This document shows positions 37,231 through 49,600 of a stretch of 64,000 bases of DNA, piece after piece; the first letter of the stretch is position 1; each line of letters begins with the position of its first letter. Source of the DNA: Kuschelorhynchus macadamiae (Eukaryota > Arthropoda > Insecta > Coleoptera > Curculionidae); NCBI GenBank assembly GCA_030620095.1, contig JAUTXW010000537.1:2171001-2235000 (forward strand). The letters run 5' to 3'. The notes beneath the pieces were generated by a model, which searched no databases, was not told the origin of the DNA, and saw nothing but the letters and a program-made list of their open reading frames with translations. The position numbers were made by a program, and so were the translations under genes.

Positions 37231-38289
37231 AGATATACAAAAAAGGAGAACGTCTACGAAATTTCTGTATGAAAAAATTAATAAACAGTGGCTTCTCGAA
37301 TGGGACACTACAAATGTAAAAGAAAATAAAGTGGTTGGAAATAATTTTATAATATGCATCTTTGATTAAGAGCAAACTTTCTGTAAGACTTTTTTCCCTA
37401 TCTATAATACTTAATGAGATATCAAAGAATTACATACTAAATGGACACCATGTATAGAAGAGAGTATTCATAGACTTCACAATTAACAGTTTATTGGCTA
37501 GAAAAAAATTATCTGATACCAAATAATTTAAATATTTTCTTTCTCTTAATATTTTTGCTGATTAAATTTAAACATTATATTTATTTATTTATTTATTATC
37601 ATAATTAAATAAAGATCATATTTACAACGATTAACATCTTTAAAACAGTATTTGGGGCGGTTACTAAATAAAATTTTTTTAACAAGTTGCTAGACGATAA
37701 GTAATTATTTTTGAATTTTGCGACATATTCAAAAGAACCCTGCAAAAACAGAAGTAAAAACTCATTTTAAAGTTGTTTGTACTTTTTACTTTCCAAAAAC
37801 AATGCGATCTGTGTTATCTTATTATAATTTTTATATTATAGATTAAGTTGTATTGGGATATTGGAAAGAATTTAAAGAGCATTGTTAGATAGAAAAGAAA
37901 AGCGATATTAAACCCATAAATCGAAATCTTTATAATAGGTTTTTAAGTAAGTTGTCAAGAATGCAGTTAATGTATTTTCCTTGTGTAAGTGTAAAAAAAC
38001 TCTAAGTATCGGAAAATATGTCTTAGAATTTAAAAAAGGATGCTCTAAAAGTTATTAATTAGTTTTTTGAGTTGTCGTCGTTGTAAGGTGGAATGCAGAA
38101 CGAGACATCTACGGTAGTTAAAAATAACGTAGTAAATCATCATTCCGTTTTTTTTTTTTTTTTTGGAAAAAATAACCGTTATAATGCAGATGGTAAACAA
38201 TAAAATGTTGAATGCAAGTGTCTATAGTTGTTGCTTTACAAATTAGATGTCAAATCTTATCGAATTTTGTGTAAGATAAATAATCAAAA
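37231..38289. other. No recognisable gene
   Basis: AT-rich. CTGTAAGACTTTTTTCCCTATC near 37,380 echoes CTGTAAGACACCCTGTAG near 36,831, so parts are MITE-derived. A 14-base T run lies near 38,150. Confidence 0.4.
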
Positions 38290-38299
38290 AATCGATAAA

Positions 38300-38680
38300 T
38301 GGTTGGCAATGAAGGTAACAAAGGCCGCAACAAAGATCAAAAGAAATAGGTGATAACAAAGAAAAAATTTAAAAATAGGTGGTATTAAAGAGGTGGTAAC
38401 CAACACAATTCGCAAAATGGGTGGTAATAAAGGTCACAAAAAAAATGATGATAACAAATGTCACAACAAAAAGAAACGAAAACAATGGGTAGTAACAAAG
38501 GTCCACAAAGGAAAAAAGATATATTGCTGAAGGTCACGAAAAATGGCCGATAACAAAGTTCACAAAAAAAAATAAGAATAGGTAGTAACGAAGATTACCA
38601 AATAAATAAATATCGAAAAACAGGTTGTAACAAATGTTATAAATAAAATCAAAAAATGTGGTTCTAGTTCTAGTTTCAGA
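38300..38680 (+). repeat. Degenerate purine-rich tandem repeat (GGTRGTAACAAAGGTCACAA)
   Basis: Variants of GGTGGTAACAAAGGTCACAA followed by A/G-rich spacers recur at roughly 45-60 bp intervals: about 38,312, 38,349, 38,391, 38,421, 38,448, 38,489, 38,547, 38,581 and 38,622. The plus strand is strongly purine-biased. Units have drifted widely, so this is an old satellite-like array. No function is evident. Confidence 0.6.
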
Positions 38681-38689
38681 AAAAAAAAA

Positions 38690-40438
38690 GGAATGGTGCT
38701 TAACAAAAGCTTACGAGCATCACCTAGTGTTGAAAAATCAGGGGTACCTTGTGGACCAAGCTGATTGAAGCGAGTTGACGAGGTATCAGTTTCAGATGGC
38801 TGCAATAAGTCCAATGACTGAGCCTTGCTTTAACAAACAACAGGTGGCTAGACTGAAGAAGCTGTCATTAGGACAGGAAGGCCAGTGTTAGCAATCGAAA
38901 ATGAAGAGATCTATTCATCATATCTTCATGATTCATAGTAAGGCGATATTGTTAAGTTGAGCTCCGGCTTAAGTTTGTATGTTTCGGATTATATTCTATT
39001 GTGATATTAGAAAGCATACTCATTGTTTAATTCCCGCTCTAAAATATGGCAATAATATATAATTAATATGTAGTACTTTTGCAGAATACTTTATTTAGGG
39101 TTAGTTAACAAAAATCTTAACTTGTGTTACTATGATATGCTTATACAGTAGTCCTTACGATATTTCATTAAAAGCTAAATATATGATGAGCTGACGTCGG
39201 AAGTACAATACTAACCTAAAACTAAAAGTATACTTAATCTAGCACTTCTTTCTTCTGGCGGGGTATGTTCTGGGGGTCCTGGTATATTAGTACTTCCATC
39301 TTTGGGATGCTTCACCATATTTCACGTTACAGTTGAGTTGACTTTGCGACTTACTTGCTGACTTTCTTTTGGAATGGCGCTATAAATATCAATTTGCAAG
39401 CTCACATGCCTCTCAATCTCGCAGAAGTGAAGTATTTTTCATTGAGCTTTTGTATCTATATTAGCAGATATATACTTGCAAGTTATTTTGTAGCATTGTT
39501 TTACGTGAATACTATAGGGTATTTGTAATGATTAGACGTGAAGGCCCTTTAGAATCTGCGATAAAGTCCTATTCTTATTCCCCACTTAAAACTAGGTGGA
39601 GAGATATCGAGACTTAGAATATACTCCCCACCTGAGGCAAGGGTTGATTTAATTACTTCTGTTATATAAGTAAATCAGTTCTATTGAAGGCGACTCTATG
39701 CTGAGGTATAGGCAGTGAACCAGCGTAGGATAGAGAAAACGTTTTTCCGATTTTCTTACATTTTTTACACATCTGTTATAGATTAGTCTGTAGCCACTTG
39801 TTGTCTTCCATATATTTCACGTGATGGGTATTAGTTATTCTCCAAGGGTCAAAAAAGCAAGGACCTGTTTTGTGATTTTTTTGGTAAAGGGAGTGTGATG
39901 GTCTTTAATGGACTGATTGAGGTACATAAACCACTCGACCTCTGACTGAACATAACATTGTCTGTCCATCTACAGCAGATCTTACTGAGTACCGTAATCC
40001 AAACAATATGTAGACAAGCTGTCAGTAAAGAGATATCAATCATTTTTTCTATCTTGATAACTAATTCATGGAAGACTAATCAGTGGAGTTGCCTATGTGT
40101 TGGCCATGATAAATTGAGTTGGTGATAGTAGGATAGTCAATAAAATGGAAGAAACTGGACCTGGCGTTGTCACTTGCTTTTATAGCTGACGACATTAATG
40201 TCTTCAACAATATGCTGGTGACACAAATATAACTTATTATTGAATTCTCATAAATATATCGTGTTCTGCTTTGTATCATAGAGTATGGAGTTGTAAATAT
40301 ACTATTTGGATAACTGTAATGATCACTTTGAGATCGTAGATATCAGAGTTTTCTGTTGTTTAAGTCAGATCTAAAAAGATGTTTAATATATCAGTATATT
40401 TGTTAAATTTTAAATAGATATAATATTTTTTGTTACAG
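38690..40438. other. Upstream flank or intron 1 of SRRM1; no exon identified
   Basis: This should hold the intron leading to the first visible SRRM1 exon. No in-frame ATG exon with a GT donor could be recognised. A minus-strand stretch at 39,240-39,330 reads VKHPKDGSTNIPGPPEHTPP, which may be a retroelement linker, but no catalytic motif was found nearby. Confidence 0.35.
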
Positions 40439-40528
40439 GGTACAACTACAGAACAGGATAATCGCTTTAGCGATAAGGAGAAAAAACTTCTTAAGCAAAT
40501 GAAGTTTAGCGACTGTTTAAGTCAAAGG
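40439..40528 (+). CDS. SRRM1: SRRM1 exon a (conserved N-terminal extension)
   Basis: 30 codons, phase 0 at both ends, acceptor TTTTTGTTACAG and donor GTGAGT. It encodes GTTTEQDNRFSDKEKKLLKQ then MKFSDCLSQR. This closely matches the segment that precedes the PWI domain in animal SRRM1 (G-T-EQDNRFS-K-KKLLKQ-KF). The preceding residues must come from an upstream exon. Confidence 0.92.
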
Positions 40529-43500
40529 GTGAGTTCAATTTGTAACCTAATATTAAATAAATTGCTCAAACCGGAAACCCTTACGGTTAATTTTTTATTT
40601 AATAATAATTAGTTTAGGGTAATAATTATGTCCTCCATATTCTCGTGCCAGTTTTTAATATGTATACTTGTATTGTTAAACCATCTTAAAAACTTTAAGT
40701 TTTGCTTCCCTGTTAAAAAAAAAAAAGGTATCCTGAATATGTTCAATGTGCTATTTGGTGTTTTTTTTTTTCATATGTTTTGCATATTTAAAAAAATCAG
40801 AATGTCCATATATATCGTCCCCTATCTCAGGTACTGGCGTAACTCGCATTTTGTATATTTTTGGCGGGAGAAGGAAATAAAAAAAAATACCTGTAATAAA
40901 CCAGTTGTAGTTTTTGTAACTATGATCAAACTGATGGGAAATTCTGAGGTTATGGGGCATTTATATGTTGCTATCTTATTTCTTTGTTTCATAGGTTTTT
41001 TTTTTTAGTTTTTGTGTTTTTAAAAAATATGTAGATACGTCATTTTGTGAGATTTTCTTTTGTTGATATATTGGATATGCCGTACTATATGACGTATGTA
41101 CGTTTTGTAGGTGAGGTTATTATTATGAAAATAAACATCAGGTAGTGCGGGTAAATTGTATTTTAATCAAAACTTGAAGTAAGGAAATAAATTTTGTCTT
41201 TTAACAAATCTAATATTGGTAACCATTTTGTATAAACAATATATCAATTAACTTTAAATAAGAATGCCAATGCTATAATAAAATGTCTGTTTCGTGCAAT
41301 ATCTTGTGATAACGACAATTAAGACTTATGAAATTACAGTTGTCTTATGACAGGTATAAGTCCTGAGCACAGCACAACTAAGTCTTCGTATTTATTTTTA
41401 GCAATCTTTCGAGGCTCACTGTTTAAAGAAGAAATCGAAAGACTACCTCTGAATCTCTTTAGGGTAATACCATCATATTCATCCTGGAAATGACTATTTT
41501 TCAAAAAAAAATTCGTTTGTTCATTCTTGTTAACCATTATTTCCATAATGTTTGGCCATTTTATGCTTTTAAAATCCGAAGCTCTTTGACAACAATTTAA
41601 AATCTTTAAAATCGGTATATTTCATTACTATGACTTTATAGGGACGCTTTCTTCAAAACAAAACAAAAACACGGGCAATATTTTTGTATCTTCTGTTGCC
41701 TCCTATTTGCATGCTGCCTTCTTTTGCTTAGCTGCCGTGTTTTTTCAACAATGTGTGAATCATATTGGATTTTCAGGTTTTCTTTAGCTTGCGCATCTCC
41801 TTCCAAATACGTAAGCCAAAGAAACATCGATCTTTTTTGGGAGACAAAAAGGATAAATTTTGCTCTTTAAAAATTCCTGTATGTATGATAACTACATTTA
41901 AGTTTACTTCCTAGCGATTGAAGATCTTCAAGGAACATAAAAACATTTTAGGCAAGGAGAGGTCTGGATGAAGGTACATCTTAGGTGTTTTGCCTTTACA
42001 AAAGTGAGATTCAATGTTTGGAAATCAATTAATATGCTTTTCCATTACGCGTACTTCGTTTATTTTAACCAGCGCAGTTCGACACATTTTTTCACTGATA
42101 CCAAAAGTCGACAGAGATAGTTTCTTACAGATAACAACAGGTTTTTTGTCTATGGTTAGAGTGGTAAGTTATGGTCTTGAGACTGCGAGATTGTCTTTCT
42201 TTGTGGTCTTTTCAAGCGTAGCAAATAAATTTTAAGCACACGAAGGGACGTAACTGCACTTACGCTTGTATGTGACAAAAATTTGGTGTTAATTGTCAGA
42301 TACGTCAAACCCAAACACCACATCTGACGTGATACCGTGAGAGGTACAGTTACGGCACTTCGTCAGATAAAAGTTGTGCCTGTAGGGAAGTCTCAAGTGG
42401 TGTAACTAATTTTTTCGATTTTTGTCAGTTACGTCGTTACGTGAGATAGGGGATGATATGCCTATATAAATATATAAGTCACGACCCAGTAAAGTTTGTT
42501 GACAATATTTTGTCAAAAAACCTAATTTTTATACTATTTTTAAATATTTAATGCTATGAAATTCAAAAATAGTTTTCAATTTTCATACATTCCCCGAACT
42601 AGGAAGCATATTAACTTATTCAATAAGTTTTAAGTGTTCTGAAATAAGAATGTACCAGTACATCTCCCAGCTCGTCATTTTGTGTTGTAACACTTTAATT
42701 TTATTATTAAGTATATTTCTGTTATTTCATTAATTGATAGTCGTACTTCCGTATTTGGTTAAATTATTATTGGGGTCTTCCCTTTAGTTCTGACACATCC
42801 ACCAAACAAAACATTCTTACAACCTTAATTTAGGTTTAATATCTATATTAAGAGAATCAAACTGAATGCAATAATATTTGAATGCGAGTTCGACAGTAAA
42901 AATATAGATATGGTAAAAATGGCGTTATTCTCGTTTTATTCTATTAAATGTGTTATAGGTTTTTTAAAAGATACTTTAATGGGTTAAAAAATTCGCAAGT
43001 AATGTAAAACTGATTTATTTATTTTATATTTTACAGAGTCAATAAACAACAAAGATTTCAATGATATAACTTCTCTTCTTATTCAAGATTTCCTCCATTA
43101 CATAATTTTAATTCAGTTTGGCCTTTTTCTTGTTGCTAAAATATACAAAAAATTTTATTTAACTAAGAAACTTTATATTTAGACAGTAATTTCGACAATA
43201 AACAAACAGAAACACTGTTTACTTTCTTCTTTAATGGTCATATACCTTTCGAATTTTTGCTAAATAAACCAAAAACTATATATCTGTAATCTATTAAGCA
43301 ACATTTTCTGACAGTTTTGTTCTATATTTTTACATCCAGATTGTTTTTCTTGAATACTTTTTAAATGTTATCTTTTATTAAGTATATCATAATAATTGTC
43401 TCTGATTGTGGGTTTCCTGAAACTTTGCATTATTGGGAAGGTGTTAATGTTTATAATTTACCCTAAATGAAGATACATGTGCTATTTGAATGAATTTTAC

Positions 43501-46500
43501 GTTATTCCCTTGGCTTTAAAATCTTCATATATTATTTCTTGAATCCACAATAATGTTTGTCTAAGATGGGGGGCTTTTATAATTTTTTTAATTTGTTTTT
43601 ATGGATATATCTAATTAATTTCTACATTGAAGTAGTTTAGTTTTGCAGTTTGGGAGATCTTTCTTGACCTGTCAATAGGGCGGGGACCTGTCATTCTGTG
43701 GCTACGTGCTTGTTTCATAATTATTTCCACTGTTGACAAAACTATTACTTTTTCTTTTCCGAATGAATGCTCACAGCCAGTGAATGGCTCAGTCGATTAA
43801 ATATTTATTGCTAGGTTATATCCTTGAGATATTTTGTTGACTTGAACACGCTGAAACCATTTTGCTACGACACTTTTGGTTGATAATTACCAACGTTACT
43901 ACTTGCAGTAGTAAAATTCAAGTTTATCTTAGGAATCCTTTTAGAGATTTTCCCCAGTGACAGTTTAACTTCCTTGGCCTGGTTTGAATTGTGTTTGTGT
44001 CATTTTGTGAAAGGAGGCTGAGGAATTTCTTTTGTAAAAGGATATATTTGCTGAAAAAGTTGATCACTCTGCCATGGTTTTCTTGGCTCTCTAATTAGAA
44101 CAGCGCTGTACAAATGACCGCCCATTAAATGAGCACATATTGATAAACCGTTGTATCAAAATAGCGCGTAACAAAATAGCGCCGTAATATATTAGCGTTG
44201 GTACAAAAGAGTGCTAATTATAATAACCCTGAGACAAATTTAAGTTTAAGGGTTTGGAGCTACCTCTTTGCACACCCGGTACTGGAACTTGGTACCAGCT
44301 GCACCAAACTTTTTATTTTATCCAGTTAGTATGTTAACTGGTGGCGCCAGTTAGGACCTTCCTTCTCTACCTTCTGGCACATTGAGCTGAGGGCATTTGC
44401 ATGTGAACTATACAGCTTGCTTTTGGACGGTGACTTTTTTTTTCATCTCATTTTACTGTTAATATCATAGATTTATTTATATTTTCTAACTACTATTTTT
44501 TAACCATAATCAGAACATTACATTTTACGTTTTCCATTATTTTTTTATTTAAAGTTATCTCTTATAATTTTCAATTTTTTGGCCGAATTTACATACGTGT
44601 GGCTGGCTCCTGTCAGTCAATCCACGTTTGTTTGTTTATTTTCTAGGATTTTCAACAACTTTCCTATATCTTTTAACTTGGTTAAACTTCACACCTTTTT
44701 TTTGCGGGCATGCCCACGATTTATTTTTCCTTCTCTTATAATTTTCAATATTTTAAGAAATAATTTACAATCTTCTCTTACTAACACAGATTAATCTAAG
44801 TGTTAATACACCTGAGTGTGCTTTATATATTAGCCTATATATCCTAATCCTAATAACCGTCAATTAGAATAAAGTCAATATTATAAATTTACCTATGAAC
44901 CAATATCCATTTTATTTTAATTGAAAAAGTGTATAAAAACTTTTAAATAAAAGTATATTAAATAGATAGTAGTACCAAGTACTCAGGATGATCTATTTCA
45001 TATTTGGACTTCCAAAACGTATTCCTTGAATGAATAATATAGCATCATTTTTGTGTTTCAGGTTGATATGTCCAAGATTAAATTGGATGTAATCAAACCA
45101 TGGATTCAAGATAAGTTAACTGAAATTTTGAAAATCGATGACGACGTTGTCGTAGACTTCGTATATAACCAGTTAGATGAAAGGGTAAGTACTTCCCTGG
45201 TTATGTTCTACAAATATGTCAGTTGTAATCAGGAAAGATTCCTTTATTAGATATTTACACAACAGAAAAAAAAATGAAAAGATGTAATAAAATTTTTAAA
45301 TTCCTTCCAGTTAACGCTTAATAATTTTTCAAAATTTCCGGCGCTATAAACTATAATTTCAACGTAGAAGTGTTTCCCCTTTGCTTGTTATAAGCCTCAT
45401 CCATTGTTAGTTCCAATTGTTTCATTAATCTACATATTGTATTGGAGGTTTATGGTTTTTTCTTTCAATTTGTCATTATAGAAGTGTTTTAAAATAGCGA
45501 TGTAAATTAATTGATATCCAAAACACTTTGGGAGTTGTTTTTTCTAATTAAGAACGTGTCATATAAATAGAAACCCGCAAATGCTGTATTTTTGATATAC
45601 ACTTTATTAAAATGTTAATATTTTTTATAGCTCGTACATTTCTAGAGATTTTTAGATTTTATTCTTCAAGTCTTAAACCACTGAAAATATTACAGAATAA
45701 ACTAATAAAATGTATTCACCAATTGCCATTCTTGGAACCTACACAAAATCTAATAACTATTTGGACATTGAAAATTTATATAGGTTAAAAACGTGTATTT
45801 TAATTCATGCTATAAATTATATGGTAACTTTGCAAAAAAAATTATTTTACATGATGATATTTTAATATACAACAATTTACCAAGTTCATTAAGAAGTATT
45901 AGGAATATTTAATATTACTGTCTAGTTAATATACTACGCGGTACCTACTATGACTAATTTCAAGAAAGCGACTAAATAAGTTTTATAAAAACCTACAGGG
46001 TGTTATTTTTACTATGCTATCACTGACTTTTTTTACAACAAATTGAAATTCTTTATTCTGTTCTATAACTTTTTGGTCTCAGATTTTTTCAATATTTTGC
46101 GCCGTTGGGAAATTACTTACCAAATTGTCCATTTGTACATACCTAATTTGAAGGATATAAAAACCAAAAGCTTAGGAATTTGTTGAATTTGTTCTTGTAA
46201 AAATGACCAATGGCATCTTAGTAAAGAGTACATAATGGTTAAAGTAGTTGCAACCTGGAAAAAATAATGCTTTGTATGTTTTTCTATAACTTATTTTGTT
46301 GCTTTATTGACCTTAGTTTTAGTCATAGTATACCATGTACCAAATTAATATGAAAAGTCTCAAAAGATGCATGGTGTAACAAAGAAAAAATTGGCATTTT
46401 AGCAATTCGTACCTCGAAAACGCTTGGTTTTCGAGGTACTTGTTAATGTATTGCTTATTTTCTTGAGATGTCTCCCAATTTTGAAAATGAATTTAAACCC

Positions 46501-46618
46501 TATGTAGTTAACGATATTATATTTTTTGCATTTCTAGCTGTATATTTTTCATCTTATTTTATGAAAAACATGTAAAAAAAAGAAGCATTAAAAAAAGAAA
46601 AATCGCTCTTGTATACTG

Positions 46619-46683
<65 letters not shown>

Positions 46684-49600
46684 TAACTAACACTATAATA
46701 TTATTGCAAACAGAAAAAAAAACCTTAAAAAGGTTTTTTTTAAGGAATAATTACTGCCATTCCTCATGAATGTAGCAATATTAGGACATATTTGATAGTC
46801 ATTAATTCTTAAATTCAGTATATACTATATGTATAACATTTCAAAGAACTAAAATTAATGAAGGTGAAATAGTTTCCTTTTTTCATAGTTTATTTTTTAG
46901 TACCCAGACCCCAAAAAAATCCAGATTAATTTAACTGGGTTTCTTCAAGGAAAAAACGCTAGAGAATTTATGGCGGAACTCTGGGCCTTACTAATCTCCG
47001 CACAAGAAAATCCAACGGGCGTACCAGATTCACTAATAGACCTTAAACGAGAAGAAATGGCAAAAAAGAAGGTAAATGAACCCTGTTAGATATAGAAAAC
47101 ATAATACGCTTTTTTATAGATGTTAATTGTGATAATAAAATACAAAATGAAATGTGTTGCATTTTAATGAATTGCGTTTTTTGTTTTAAATTTAGTACTG
47201 ACATCTTTTTGGAGTTTGAAACTTTCAATATCATAATTTTCATCAAAACGTTTTTTAACTGAGTTACATAATTTAAGAATAAAAAATCACTTAAAAATCT
47301 ACCCAATTTAGGAATGGACGAAATAGGGACAGACAGGATAGAAGCATAAAAACTTTAGCAGAGTAAGACAATTCGTCACACAGTACACCCATATGGTTGA
47401 GGTTTTGATTTCAGAAAAGCCACTGTCATGATAGAAAACTGCACAATAATCAAGTCTCTAAGAAATTCTCACATACGTAGGAGATATTTGATTCTAAAAA
47501 GGCAAGCAGACATTATAAGGAACTCTATTCGAAGGGCAAAAGCATGAGTTTGTTAACCTAAATTGTGATATTCGTAAAGAATAAAGGAAAATTATACAGA
47601 CAGGCTGAACTTACGATTAAGAATACACACGAAAAATATACTTCATATTAAATACTATTTGAGATGTTGTTTTGAGCACTCAGAACCAATCTAAAAAGGT
47701 CAGTCAGGCTTATACTTGGGACAGACGCCAAAGGAATCAGGGTTCAGATATAGACAGACCATGTAGGATAGAATGGTCCATCCATGGAGTGCCTATTAAG
47801 ATTCATAGCAACAAGATCATTAGTCCAATGAATTGCAAAAAACGCCTCAAACATACGGAAGACCAATTCCTTTGGCACCGGTAATGGTCACATCACCAGA
47901 TGAAAAGTGTAGGACAATTTAAAAACATGATGGACTGAACTTTAAAGTTACCTAAAGGAAGTTGGTAACCAACTCAGAGAAAAAAAGGAAATTAAGTAAT
48001 GCTGTACACCTATGTAATCAGGTTGTTAATTAAAAAAATGTATTATTAATCTTTCAGATGACAACCCGTAGGTTTATATTATTTGTATACCTCTGCAACA
48101 TTATTTTCCGAACCTTATCCTACTCTCTCTCTTGCAGTTATTCATAGGGTGTCTTATTAGAGTGGGTCATATGCTTTTATTTCCTTGTGATTCAGCTAAA
48201 ATAAAAAGTGAACAGGTAAATCTTGTCAATGTAATACTTTAAGCAACATTAAACTGGTTTGCTTAGTACCCTGGTTATTGCATCTAAGTTTTACTGTGAG
48301 TGATCTCATTTCTATCGATTTTCTTTACAAGATTTTTTAATTTAATAATAATATATTTATTCATTCATTCAGTAGGTCAAATATTTGACAAAGCTTTCAT
48401 CACAAAAATCATACTTAATAAAATTTTGAGATAATAATATGCAAAATATAAATATGCTTTCAAAAACAATACTATGTACAAACATTAACTCCCTTAGCTT
48501 AAAATTCGATAGTTCGGACACATCTGCTGCAGTATCTATTAATTATTTGTCCAGTCAGTACTACTTTCATGAGACTCTAGACTAAGGGTCTTCAACCTTT
48601 TTTAGTGCAAGGGCCAAAAATCGATTTCACATCGTCCGAAGGGCCCCAATGGTCCACGTCACTTACCACTATATTAAAAAGTTCAATCAATCAATGCTAT
48701 TTTTGACAAGTGTGTCGATATTTGGTTTTATTTTTGTAATTGCAACCTGCAAACTTCCTTCCAGATGTGCGTCTATAACTCTCGACCTTGTGTTCTTCTT
48801 CATATGAGAAAACAGTTGCTCGCACACAAATGTGCTCCCAAACAGAGACATCATTTTCGGGGCATGTTTTCGGATTTCAGGAAACGAGTTTTGATCGACA
48901 TATTTTGAATAAAAATCAAGAAGACCCATGTCGAACTTGTCTTTCTGACAATTCTCTGGCATGTCTTCAACGGGTACACTGATTGATCGGACAAAGAGAT
49001 TGATGTAATTTTCATTATCTCTGATTAGAACTGTTTTTGGAGTAAATGTAGTTACTGCGACATATTCATCCACATCTGTACAATCGCAACTCTTCAATTT
49101 AGGAAAGTGCGTAAACTCTTTTCAAGAACTGTTTTTTCCATAAATCTAGTTTAAACTCAAAATGCCTTCACAGTGTCAAGTAGGTTGTTGATGGGATTTT
49201 CTTTTCTTTGTAGTTTGGTGTTTAAGCCATTGAGGTGCAGCGTGATGTCCGTGAGAAAGTCGTGCAGCCAGTCGGGGTCACTAAATTGAGGAACTGATTT
49301 CCCTTTGGTTTTCATAAAGGAGGCGATTTCCCTCTTGAGTTCAAAAACGCGTTATATCACTTTTCCTCTGCTCAGCCACTGAACATCAGAACTCGGCATT
49401 AATTTCGTGTAAAAAAATTTGGAATTCTCTGTGGTTGAGCCCGCGTGATTTAATGAAGTTCACAGTTTTTACAACCACTTTCATCACCTCATCAATATTT
49501 GTGGATTTTGCAGAAAGATTTTGTTGATGAACGATACAATGGTAATGTATCAAAGGAAGATCTTTCTGCTGTTTTTTCATCAAATCTACGAGCTCTTCAT

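Noticed and set aside
39240..40280. Copia-like or other retroelement coding on the minus strand
   Set aside because: Only a proline-rich linker-like string was seen; no integrase, RT or protease motif could be read.
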